From Microcella alkalica (GTDB lineage: Bacteria > Actinomycetota > Actinomycetes > Actinomycetales > Microbacteriaceae), in NCBI RefSeq assembly GCF_014595885.1, contig NZ_JABUKC010000003.1:1-64000 (forward strand): a stretch of DNA of 64,000 nt, given 5' to 3'. This document shows positions 9,158 to 17,311 of the stretch, in pieces (the stretch's first letter is position 1; each line of letters begins with the position of its first letter). The notes beneath the pieces were generated by a model. It made no database searches. It had not been told where the DNA came from and worked only from the letters and a program-made list of their open reading frames with translations. The position numbers and the translations under genes were made by a program.

Positions 9158-10120
9158 TCAGGCGGATGCTCGCCGCGCCTCCCACGCCGAGCGCACCATC
9201 TCGGCGAGCGAGTGCCGCATGCGCCACTCGAGGTCGCGCGCCGCGAGCTCGCCGCTCGCCACGATGCGCGGCGGATCCCCGGGACGCCGGGGCCCCACCT
9301 CGGGATCGAAGGCGATGCCGGTCTCGGCGGCCATCGCATCCATGATCTGGCGCACGGAGACGCCGTCGCCCGAGCCGAGGTTGTACGAGCGCTCGAGGGG
9401 CTCGCCCGCGTCGAGGCGGCGCGCAGCGGCGACGTGGGCGAGCGCGAGGTCGGCGACGTGGATGTAGTCGCGCACGCACGTGCCGTCGGGCGTCGGGTAG
9501 TCGGTGCCGTTAATGCGCGGCGCGCGGCCCTCGATGAGGGCCTCGAACACCAGCGGGAAGAGGTTGTGCGGACTCGTGTCGAACACGGCGGGGTCGCCGG
9601 AGCCGACGACGTTGAAGTAGCGCAGGCTCGTGTGGCGCAGCCCCGCGGCGACCTCCTGGTCGGCGAGCAGCCACTCGCCGATGAGCTTCGACTCGCCGTA
9701 GGGGCTCGCGGGGGCCTTCGGGGTGCCCTCGGTGACGAGGTCGATGTCGACGGCGCCGTAGACGGCCGCGGAGCTCGAGAACACGCAGCGGTCGACACCG
9801 TGGCGCTGCATCGCCTCGAGGAGCGTGATCATGCCCGTGACGTTCTGCTCGTACGTGTGCAGCGGCCGCTGGACGCTCACGCCCGCGTACTTGAAGCCCG
9901 CGACGTGGATGACGCCCGTGACGCCGTTCTCGACGATCGCGCGGTCGACCGTGGCGGCGTCGAGGATGCTCGCCCGCACGAACGGGACCCCCTCGGGCAC
10001 GAACCGCTCGTGCCCGCTCGAGAGGTCGTCGAGCACGACGGCCTCGAGGCCCGCGTCGAGGAGGGCACGCACGACGTGCGCGCCGATGTATCCGGCGCCG
10101 CCGGTCACCAGCCAGGTCAT
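9158..10120 (-). CDS. galE: UDP-glucose 4-epimerase
   Basis: A 320-residue extended short-chain dehydrogenase that interconverts UDP-glucose and UDP-galactose (or the N-acetyl forms) in the cytosol, providing UDP-galactose for surface glycan. NAD motif GGAGYIG at 7-13, catalytic serines at 116-118 and the YGESK motif with Tyr141 and Lys145 are intact, as is the GalE-typical segment HVAGFKYAGVSVQRPLHTYE. The start ATG at 10120 has TAGCCT 6 bases upstream. A second, different epimerase lies at 45.5-46.4 kb; this one is the better match to true GalE. Confidence 0.92.
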   Translation of the reverse strand: MTWLVTGGAGYIGAHVVRALLDAGLEAVVLDDLSSGHERFVPEGVPFVRASILDAATVDRAIVENGVTGVIHVAGFKYAGVSVQRPLHTYEQNVTGMITLLEAMQRHGVDRCVFSSSAAVYGAVDIDLVTEGTPKAPASPYGESKLIGEWLLADQEVAAGLRHTSLRYFNVVGSGDPAVFDTSPHNLFPLVFEALIEGRAPRINGTDYPTPDGTCVRDYIHVADLALAHVAAARRLDAGEPLERSYNLGSGDGVSVRQIMDAMAAETGIAFDPEVGPRRPGDPPRIVASGELAARDLEWRMRHSLAEMVRSAWEARRASA

Positions 10121-10126
10121 GCGACC

Positions 10127-10132
10127 AGGCTA
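10127..10132 (-). promoter_or_regulatory. Leaderless -10 box of galE
   Basis: TAGCCT on the minus strand 6 bases before the galE ATG, inside the 32-bp gap after the upstream gene. Confidence 0.5.
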
Positions 10133-10152
10133 GTGGCCGTCGCGGACGCAGC

Positions 10153-12327
10153 TCAGTACACCGGCACCGTGCTGGAGTGACGGACGAAGAAGTAACGGCC
10201 GTTGTACCAGACGCGGTACCAGACCCGGTTGCTGACCTCCATGCGCAGCGCGATCCGCGCCGGAAGGGTGCCGAGGTAGCCCGTGCCGAGGCCGGAGTAC
10301 ATCGCGGTCGGCGCGGCGGTCACGAGGTTGTAGTCCGAGAAATTGCCTCGCACGTCGATCGGGTGCTCGAGGTGCTCGAACGCCACCTGCGCGAGGGAGC
10401 GGATGGCCTCGCGAGTCGAGTTGCGCTCGCCGATGATGGTGATCGCGAACGGCTCGCCCTCGGCGAAGACGATGCCCGCGTCGGCCTGCACCATGCCCGT
10501 CGACACCCACAGCTCGCCGACCTTGTTCGAGACCTTGACGCCGTGCTCGACGCCGGAGGGGATACGGGATCGCCACAGCTGGTCGTCCAGGTGCTTGAGC
10601 AGCAGATCGGTCGAGGCGGGCTGCAGCAGCTGGCGCTTGTAGAGCAGGACGAGGAGTCGGTTGACGTCGTTCGTCGTCGTGCGCTTCGCCGAGCGATAGA
10701 TGCCCTGCCCGTCGTAGCCGACGTACCACGTGCTGCGGAACCCCGAGAGGTAGAGCTGCCGGTTGATGGAGTTCTGGCCGAGGAGGGCGAGCAGATCGCC
10801 GTGGCAGAGGTTGTCCGACGCCTGGATCATGACGCGGATGCACTCGCCGACGCTCACCCCGGATCGCGTCTTCGTGCTCAGGCTGAGGCTTCCCTGGTCG
10901 ACTCGCATGAGGGCGACGTAGGCAGCGAACAGCTTGATGACGCTCGCGGGCTCTCGGAGCGTCGTTCCCCCGATCGCGACCGATCGCTCGTGACCCTCGA
11001 GCACCTGCACGGTCACGGAGTGCACACCGGGAAGTCGGGTGATCGCCGTCGTGAGCTTCTGCGACAGGATGCGCTTGTCGGCCGCGATGTCGAAGCAGAC
11101 GGTCAGGGCGGCCACGGGATCGCCCACCACGGCCCGTTCGCCGACGAGGGTGACCGTCGCCCCGGAGAGTCTTCCGCCGGCATCCTGCGCGACGGAGGGC
11201 GCGACGCACGTCGGCTCTGCGAAGTAGAGCGGAGCACCCAGAGCGGCGACGTAGGAGATGGAGGCGAGCGCGCCGGCGAACCCGTTCTTCGACGAGAGCG
11301 CGACGGCAGCCGGCGACGGGAAGACGCGTTTCGCGATCGCGACGGAGACCGCGGCATGATCGGCGCCGCTCGACCGCACCACGGTGAATCCCGCGCCGGT
11401 CAAGGACGAATCGAGCCGGCTCGGCAGCGCCGTGGCGGTGCCCACCATGTGCACGCTCGTGACTCCGAGCGCGCGGAGCAGCGCGATCGTCGCAGGGTCG
11501 ACGGCAGCGAGCGCGGAGTCGATCGCGATGACGGGAGCGCCGAGCTCCGCGGCCGCGGCGGAGGCGGCGAGCGTATCGGACTGCACCCGACCGGAGACCA
11601 GGACGGCGCTCGTGGCAGAGGCGTACGATTCGGCGACGATCGCGCGCGAGGTCGCGTACCGATCTGCTCCTGCCACTCGCCTCACGGGGAATCCGAGTGC
11701 GGAGATCGACGACTCCACGCTGGCGCTCACGCCCGTCGCGCCGCCCAGCAGCACGACCTGATCCGGTTCGAGGCGCGTGATCTCGGACGCGACTCGAGGG
11801 TCGAGCGCGGACGCGGTCGTCCACAGCAGGGCGCCGCCGACATGGTGGGCTGCGGCACCGGCCGACAGCGCATCCGCGAACATGCCGATGTTGCCGACGA
11901 ACACCGTGCCGACCCCCACAGGGTAGGTCGCCTGACTGGCGGCGACGGCCGTGCCGATCTGATCCGTGCCCGCGAGCCGATCGACAGCGGCGACGGCGAA
12001 GGGCGCGTCGGCGTCTGTCTGCTCCGGCTCCTGGCTCGGGCTCGGCGCCGGAACCGTCGACGGCGCGGGCGGCTCGCTCGGCGCGGGCTCCTCGCTCGGC
12101 GCGGGCTCCTCGCTCGGCGCGGGCGGCTCAGTGGGCGCCGGCTCCTCGCTGGGCACGGGCTCGTCGCTCGACGACGGCTCGGGCGAGGGCGTCGCACTCG
12201 CCGAGGCGCTCGGCTCGGCGCTGCTGCTCGGTGCGACCGCGGCGTGCGCGGCTGACACCGGAACGATCATCATCAGCGCGGTCGCGATCGCCGTGATCGC
12301 GTGGGCTCGAGCCCGGACATCCCCCAT
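10153..12327 (-). CDS. Secreted protein with cell-wall-binding repeats 2 and a serine beta-lactamase-like hydrolase domain
   Basis: A 724-residue exported protein. Signal peptide 1-30 (cut near AHAA); Pro/Ser/Glu-rich wall-spanning linker about 31-105; three CWB2 repeats about 114-411 (opening DRLAGTDQIGTA), which bind secondary wall polymers; then a penicillin-recognising hydrolase domain about 415-655 with SVIK (Ser462, Lys465), SDN (504-506) and KVG (602-604), so all three class A active-site motifs are present. A 60-residue C-terminal extension ends in WYRVWYNGRYFFVRHSS. Likely a wall-anchored peptidoglycan hydrolase/DD-peptidase or an esterase of this fold; true beta-lactamase activity is less likely. 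GGGGGGAG precedes the ATG and TATCCT (12356-12361) is a plausible -10. Confidence 0.85.
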   Translation of the reverse strand: MGDVRARAHAITAIATALMMIVPVSAAHAAVAPSSSAEPSASASATPSPEPSSSDEPVPSEEPAPTEPPAPSEEPAPSEEPAPSEPPAPSTVPAPSPSQEPEQTDADAPFAVAAVDRLAGTDQIGTAVAASQATYPVGVGTVFVGNIGMFADALSAGAAAHHVGGALLWTTASALDPRVASEITRLEPDQVVLLGGATGVSASVESSISALGFPVRRVAGADRYATSRAIVAESYASATSAVLVSGRVQSDTLAASAAAAELGAPVIAIDSALAAVDPATIALLRALGVTSVHMVGTATALPSRLDSSLTGAGFTVVRSSGADHAAVSVAIAKRVFPSPAAVALSSKNGFAGALASISYVAALGAPLYFAEPTCVAPSVAQDAGGRLSGATVTLVGERAVVGDPVAALTVCFDIAADKRILSQKLTTAITRLPGVHSVTVQVLEGHERSVAIGGTTLREPASVIKLFAAYVALMRVDQGSLSLSTKTRSGVSVGECIRVMIQASDNLCHGDLLALLGQNSINRQLYLSGFRSTWYVGYDGQGIYRSAKRTTTNDVNRLLVLLYKRQLLQPASTDLLLKHLDDQLWRSRIPSGVEHGVKVSNKVGELWVSTGMVQADAGIVFAEGEPFAITIIGERNSTREAIRSLAQVAFEHLEHPIDVRGNFSDYNLVTAAPTAMYSGLGTGYLGTLPARIALRMEVSNRVWYRVWYNGRYFFVRHSSTVPVY
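12060..12160 (-). repeat. 18-bp coding repeats in the proline-rich linker
   Basis: Units such as CGCGGGCTCCTCGCTCGG recur in tandem and encode the APSEEP repeat of the wall-binding hydrolase. Copies are near-identical, so the linker length is prone to slippage. Confidence 0.7.
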
Positions 12328-12394
12328 GACGTCTCCCCCCGGTGTCGTCCTGCGCAGGATAGCTCACGATCGGCCCGCGGTCAGCGCCCCGCCC

Positions 12395-13549
12395 TCAGAC
12401 CGTGTTCGCGATCCCCCGACGCGCCGCCACGAGGCGACCGTCACCGCGGACGACGAGCGGCCCGTCGTCCGAGAGCACCGCCTCGCCCCGCGCGAGCGTG
12501 GAGCCGTCCGGCAGCTGCACGGAACCCTCGAGGCACAGGACGAGGGTGGGCCCCTCGCTTCCGATGGCGAGGCCGTCGACCGCGGCTCCGCGGTCGACCG
12601 AGACGAGCTGGAACTCCTCGACCGGCGGTGAGAAGAGCGTCACGCCGGGAGCCGGGCGCGAGGGCGCGAGGATCGGAGCCGGCATGCTCCGGGCATCGAG
12701 CACGCGGAGCAGCTCGTCGGCATCGATGTGCTTCGGTGTGAGACCGCAGCGCAGCACGTTGTCGCTCGCTCCCATGATCTCGATGCCGAGCCCGCTGAGG
12801 TAGGCGTGCAGGTTGCCTGCGGGGAGGAACAGAGCCTCTCCCGGTCGCAGGACGACCGTGTGCAGCAGCGTCGCGACGGCGACCCCGGAGTCTCCCGGAT
12901 AGTGCGCCGACACGAGCGCGAGCGAGCGGAGCCACGGGGGCGCTTCGGCACTCGCCTGCGATCCAGCCGCCTCCCCGAGCGCCGCGACGACACCGCTCAC
13001 CTCGTGACCCCCGGCGATGAGCCATGCGACCGTCGGCTTCAGGGCGTCGTCGTCGGTGAGACGGTCCAGCAGCGGGCGCAGGCGGGTGTCCTCGAGCGAG
13101 GCGAGGTCGGCCGCCGACTCCTGCGCGGGACGGAATCCGGCGAGCGCGACGAACGGGTCGCTGAGGGCCATGAGCAGCTCGGGCTTCGCAAACGGGTCGC
13201 GGTAGCTGCGATGCGGCGCGTCGACGGGGATGCCCGCGGCCGACTCTCGCTCGAAGCCGTCGCGCGCCTGCTTGGGCGAGGGGTGCACCTGCAATGAGAG
13301 CGGCTCGCCCGCGGCGAGCACCTTGAGCAGGAACGGCAGGCGACCTTCAGGCAGCGTCTCGCTCGCCCACCGCGCCAGGTCGCGGCCAGGAGCACCATCG
13401 TCGACGATGCGCGCCGGCGAGCCCGCGTGCGTGCCCAACCACAGCTCCGCCTCCGGCGACCCGGAGGCGTCTCTGCCGAACAATCGCGAGATCGCCCCCA
13501 CCTCACCCCACGCGTACGGACGCGGGTCGTTCGTGAGTCGGACGAGCAC
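12395..13549 (-). CDS. manA: Mannose-6-phosphate isomerase, class I
   Basis: A cytosolic zinc enzyme that interconverts fructose-6-phosphate and mannose-6-phosphate, feeding manB and GDP-mannose. A type I cupin isomerase of 384 residues with zinc-ligand motifs SLQVHPS (Gln and His), KPELLMAL (Glu) and NLHAYLSG (His), and the CGLTPKHID segment. Two GTG starts compete: 13561, with nothing upstream, and 13549, with GAGGAA just before it and matching the usual N terminus (LVRLTN-PR-YAWG). I chose 13549. In M. tuberculosis manA (Rv3255c) also lies beside manB; here they are separated by galE and the wall-binding hydrolase. Confidence 0.9.
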   Translation of the reverse strand: MLVRLTNDPRPYAWGEVGAISRLFGRDASGSPEAELWLGTHAGSPARIVDDGAPGRDLARWASETLPEGRLPFLLKVLAAGEPLSLQVHPSPKQARDGFERESAAGIPVDAPHRSYRDPFAKPELLMALSDPFVALAGFRPAQESAADLASLEDTRLRPLLDRLTDDDALKPTVAWLIAGGHEVSGVVAALGEAAGSQASAEAPPWLRSLALVSAHYPGDSGVAVATLLHTVVLRPGEALFLPAGNLHAYLSGLGIEIMGASDNVLRCGLTPKHIDADELLRVLDARSMPAPILAPSRPAPGVTLFSPPVEEFQLVSVDRGAAVDGLAIGSEGPTLVLCLEGSVQLPDGSTLARGEAVLSDDGPLVVRGDGRLVAARRGIANTV

Positions 13550-13671
13550 GGAGTTCCTCACGGATCAGGAGCGAGCATGAGCGCCGATCGCAGAACGAAC
13601 ACCCCCCAGGTCTGGGGCCTCGCCCGGGCGAGCGGCACCGCCCTACTCTAGAGCCGACTCGGGGGGGTTCG

Positions 13672-16008
13672 ATGGCAGGGGCTGCGTTCATCGCGCTGAC
13701 GACAGCGATCATCATGGCGACGACGAGTGCGCCAGCGGCGGGGGCCGCGGTGGCCGCCGCGGACGAGCGCTCGTGGATCGTCGAGACCGACGCACCCCTG
13801 GGCGCCGCGACGCTGGCGGCGCTCGGGATCGAGGCACCGGCGCGCGACGAGGTGCTGAGCGAGGTCGCCGAAGGTTTCGTCGCCGACCTGACCGGCGCGC
13901 AGGCGCGATCGCTCGACGCGGTGCCGGGCGTGACCCTGCACGCCGACATCCCCATCGAGCTCGCCGACACGCAATCGGGTGCTCCTTGGCACCTGTCTCG
14001 GCTCGATCAGGCGGAGCCACCGGTCGACTCGCGATTCGAGTACCCGGCGAGCGCTGGCAACGGCGTGCGCGTCTACATCGTCGACACGGGAGTGTCGCCG
14101 CACCCCGACCTCGGCGCGCGACTCGCCGCCGGCTTCACGACCGTGGCCGACGGCCTCGGCACTGCGGACTGCGACGGTCACGGCTCGCACGTCGCCGGAC
14201 TCGCCGCGAGCTCGACCTACGGCGTCGCCAAGCTCGCCACGATCGTGCCGGTGCGCGTCTTCGGCTGCAGCGGCCCGGCATCGCTGAGCGACGTGCTCGA
14301 CGGCCTCGACTGGATCGCCGGCACGCACCCCGCGGGAACGCCGGGCGTCATCAACCTCAGCATCGCGGGCGCGGTCTCGCCGATCCTCGACCAGGCCGTC
14401 AACACGCTCGTGGCCGAAGGGTTCGTGGTCGCGGCAGCCGCCGGCAACGGGGGCACCGACCAGGTGGGTGACGATGCGTGCGGCGAGTCGCCGGCTCGCG
14501 CCGCCGCTGCCCTCACCGTCGCCGCCGTCGACGCGGCGGATGCTCGAGCCGGGTTCTCGAACTTCGGCTCGTGCGTCGACCTCTTCGCCCCGGGCGTCGG
14601 GATCCGGTCGCTGACGGACACGGGCTCGGGCTCGACGATCATGTCGGGCACCTCGATGGCGACCCCGCTCGTCGCAGGAGCGGCCGCCCTCGTGTGGTCG
14701 CTCGATCCGACGCAGCTCGGCAGCACCGTGTCCTCGCGCATCATCAGCGGTGCGATGACGGGCACCGTGACGTCGGCGGGTACGGGCAGCCCGAACCGGT
14801 TGCTGAACCTGCAGTTCGCCTCGCTCATCGGCATCGCGCCGCCCAGCGCTCCGCAGTCGCTCGCGGTCACCGCCAACGACGGCGCCGTGCTCACGCTGGC
14901 CTGGGAGGCTCCGGCCGACGCGGGCGGCGGCGAGATCACCGACTACGCGCTCGAGTACCGCCGCGTGGGGACGACCGCGTGGACTACGGTCGCCGACGGC
15001 GTCAGCACCGAGACCTCGTACACCTTCTACGGCCCGAGCGTCGGGGCGAACTTCGAGTTCGCCGTGCAGGCGCGCAACGCCGCTGGCCTTGGCGCCGCTG
15101 CATCGACCAACGCGACCGTGCCGAGCCCCGCGCCCTCGGCGCCCACGGGGCTCACCGTGACGGCCAACACGAGCCAGAGGCTGGCGTTCGGCTGGAGCTC
15201 CCCCGCGAGCGTCGGGGCCGGGCCGGTGACGGACTACGTGCTGCAGTACAAGCGGTCGACCTCGACGACGTGGACCACCGTGGCCGACGGCGTGAGCACG
15301 ACGACCTCCTTCGCGTTCGTCAACCCGAGCGCGAACGCGACCTTCGACGTCAAGGTCTTCGCGCGCAACGCCTACGGCACCGGTCCGTCGGCATCGGTGC
15401 GCGTGACCACTCCGCCGAAGACGCCCGGGCCTGTCGCCGCCCTCGCCGTCGCGGCGAACACCTACTCAGCGCTCACCTTCGCGTGGGAACCTCCGACCAG
15501 AACGGGGGCCGGGCCCATCACGGACTACGTGCTTCAGTACAAGCGGTCGACCTCGACCACGTGGACGACCCTCGCCGATGGCGTCAGCAGCACGCGCCGC
15601 AGCTTCACCTTCAGCAACCCGGCCGGCGGGACGACCTTCGACTTCAAGGTGTTCCCGCGCAACGCGTACGGCACCGGCACGTCGACGACGGTGCGCGTGA
15701 CAACGCTCGTCAAGAAGCCGGGCTCGCCGACCGCTCTCGCCGTGACGGCCAACACGGCCAGTTCTCTCGGGTTCTCCTGGGCTCCGCCGGAGAACCAGGG
15801 CGCAGGCCCCATCACCGACTACGTGCTGCAGTTCAAGCGGTCGACGTCGACGACCTGGACGACGATCGCGGACGGCGTGAGTCCCTCCCGCCTCGATTTC
15901 GCGTTCGTGAACCCGACGCCCGGTGTGACCTTCGACTTCAAGGTCTTCGCGCGGAACGCCTACGGCACCTCGCCCTCCACGAGCATCCAGGTCACGACAC
16001 CGAACTAG
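13672..16008 (+). CDS. Secreted subtilisin-family (S8) serine protease with four fibronectin type III repeats
   Basis: A 778-residue exported protease. Signal peptide 1-26; inhibitor-I9-like propeptide about 33-98; S8 catalytic domain about 105-385 with Asp138 (VDTG), His170 (DGHGSHVAG), oxyanion Asn259 (AAGN) and Ser328 (GTSMATP); then four FN3 domains to the end, the last three almost repeats of each other (each with an ITDYVLQ-like strand and KRSTSTTWTT). Cys167/Cys199 and Cys270/Cys301 may form disulfides. No sortase signal or transmembrane tail is seen, so it is probably released or held by the FN3 domains. TACTCT at 13644-13649 is a plausible -10. Its TAG stop shares the CTAG at 16005-16008 with the convergent pseudogene. 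Confidence 0.92.
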   Translation: MAGAAFIALTTAIIMATTSAPAAGAAVAAADERSWIVETDAPLGAATLAALGIEAPARDEVLSEVAEGFVADLTGAQARSLDAVPGVTLHADIPIELADTQSGAPWHLSRLDQAEPPVDSRFEYPASAGNGVRVYIVDTGVSPHPDLGARLAAGFTTVADGLGTADCDGHGSHVAGLAASSTYGVAKLATIVPVRVFGCSGPASLSDVLDGLDWIAGTHPAGTPGVINLSIAGAVSPILDQAVNTLVAEGFVVAAAAGNGGTDQVGDDACGESPARAAAALTVAAVDAADARAGFSNFGSCVDLFAPGVGIRSLTDTGSGSTIMSGTSMATPLVAGAAALVWSLDPTQLGSTVSSRIISGAMTGTVTSAGTGSPNRLLNLQFASLIGIAPPSAPQSLAVTANDGAVLTLAWEAPADAGGGEITDYALEYRRVGTTAWTTVADGVSTETSYTFYGPSVGANFEFAVQARNAAGLGAAASTNATVPSPAPSAPTGLTVTANTSQRLAFGWSSPASVGAGPVTDYVLQYKRSTSTTWTTVADGVSTTTSFAFVNPSANATFDVKVFARNAYGTGPSASVRVTTPPKTPGPVAALAVAANTYSALTFAWEPPTRTGAGPITDYVLQYKRSTSTTWTTLADGVSSTRRSFTFSNPAGGTTFDFKVFPRNAYGTGTSTTVRVTTLVKKPGSPTALAVTANTASSLGFSWAPPENQGAGPITDYVLQFKRSTSTTWTTIADGVSPSRLDFAFVNPTPGVTFDFKVFARNAYGTSPSTSIQVTTPN
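14845..16005 (+). repeat. Four tandem FN3-encoding repeats, about 290 bp each
   Basis: Approximate units 14845-15120, 15130-15410, 15425-15705 and 15719-16005. Units 2 to 4 share long near-identical DNA around AAGCGGTCGAC (15250, 15541, 15838), indicating recent duplication or ongoing gene conversion. Confidence 0.75.
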
Positions 16009-17094
16009 CGCGGTGCGCCCGACGTCAGGGTCTGCACGACCGAGCTCGCGATCATGACCGCCTCGGCGGTGACGTCGGGGTCGGCGGCACCGACGCTCTC
16101 CGGGTCGTCGAAGCTGATGCCCAGCACATCATCGCCGACCACGACGACGAGCTGCACATCCCCATCCTGTCTCGTCTCGGAACGGGAGGAGGTGCGCTCG
16201 ATCCGCACCCGGCACCGCGATCTCGACGCCGCCCGGGAGGCGCGAGAGCGCCCACGCGGCCGCGGGCACGACGTCGACCACGAGGCGACCCTCCCAGGCG
16301 CCTCTCGCCAGCAGATCCCCCCATTCGCAGGTCACGCCCCCTGACCGCTGGAGTGCGATCAGCACGAGGTGCGGAGCGTCGTCCCACCCGACCTCCATCG
16401 AGTCGCGAGCCAGCCCGGGAAGCTCGCCAGCAGCGGGCGAGCTGGCAAGGTCGATGTCGGCGCACGACGCGGGGAGGCTCAGCGGACCACCCGGTGACTC
16501 GGACGGGACGGACGGTTCCGGGAGCGCCGCGAGCGCACCTCCGATGCTGGCGACGGCCTCGTCGATGACCGGGGCGATGGCCCCCGGGGTGTCGGCGTTG
16601 AAGAAGATCTCGGCACCGTAGTGCTCGAGTCCGAGTCGCACGCCGCAGTGCCTCGCGAGCTCGATGTCGTCGAAGCAGTAGCGCGCCTCGACGATGCCGT
16701 CGCTCACCGTGGGGGCGACGAAGCCCTCGACCCAGCTCGGTGCGACGTCCGCGAGCACGTGGACGAGGAGCGACACGCCGCCCTCCCCTGCGTCGAAGTC
16801 ACACGACAGGAGCCCTCCGTTCACGAGAGACGCACTCGACAGGAAGAACTCCCGTTCGGGGGCAACCGTGAGCCCGTCTGCCAGGAGGACCGCCGGCGCG
16901 AGATCCGCGCACTGCAGCGGCACCTGCGACGCACCAGCCGGGAGCGCGGACATCGACGGGCTCGGCGCTGGGCTCGCCGGAGGCGACGACGCGGGGGCCG
17001 CCTACGGCGCCGCGGGACCGGGCGAGGCGCAGGCGCTCAGCAGCAGGGCGGCGACGATGAGGAGCGGAGCGCAGGATCGCGGCGGACGAGTCAT
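16005..17094 (-). pseudogene. Lipoprotein gene broken by an in-frame amber stop and a frameshift
   Basis: An ATG at 17094 opens a clear lipoprotein signal peptide of about 30 codons ending in LLLSACASPG (lipobox Cys22). Codon 31 is TAG (17002-17004). The same frame then continues for 270 further codons (Ala/Ser/Pro linker, then a cysteine-containing domain) until about 16200, where it departs into another frame. The frame one base over continues with QLVVVVGDDVLGISFDDPES and stops at 16005-16007. Two independent lesions in one otherwise coherent gene argue for a real pseudogene, unless both are sequencing errors. An internal ATG at 16951-16953 could restart a cytosolic fragment but would lack the signal. 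The family is not recognised; it looks like a two-domain actinobacterial lipoprotein. Confidence 0.75.
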
Positions 17095-17128
17095 GGCGCG
17101 AATCTATGGCCTCCGCGCGCAATGGTGA

Positions 17129-17143
17129 GTCATCATCGATGAC
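17129..17143. promoter_or_regulatory. Inverted repeat GTCATC-ATC-GATGAC
   Basis: Perfect 6-bp arms with a 3-base centre in the 217-bp gap before the acyl-CoA dehydrogenase gene. TACGCT at 17251-17256 is a possible -10 for that gene. Nothing else is recognised in this gap. Candidate operator, factor unknown. Confidence 0.3.
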
Positions 17144-17311
17144 GATTGCGCAACGGATCCGCTGTGCTCGGCCAACAAGGGTGCGCAGCATCCGATGCCA
17201 CGACTGCCCAGGGGCACACAAACCGGGCCCGGTCGCCGGGCGGAGGATCCTACGCTGAGCCACGACGGCGCATCGCGCCGGACGACCCCGCGACCTGAGC
17301 CCGGAGGCAGC

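Noticed and set aside
12060-12160. Possible CRISPR-like direct repeats
   Set aside because: The repeats are contiguous, without spacers, in frame and encode a Pro/Glu/Ser linker.
14845-16005. Repeats suggesting an inserted mobile element
   Set aside because: The repeats are in-frame FN3 domains of one protein; no transposase, terminal repeats or target duplication is seen.
17129-17143. The inverted repeat before the acyl-CoA dehydrogenase as a terminator of the pseudogene
   Set aside because: It lies upstream, not downstream, of the minus-strand pseudogene, and the stem is only 6 bp; it is kept only as a weak operator candidate.
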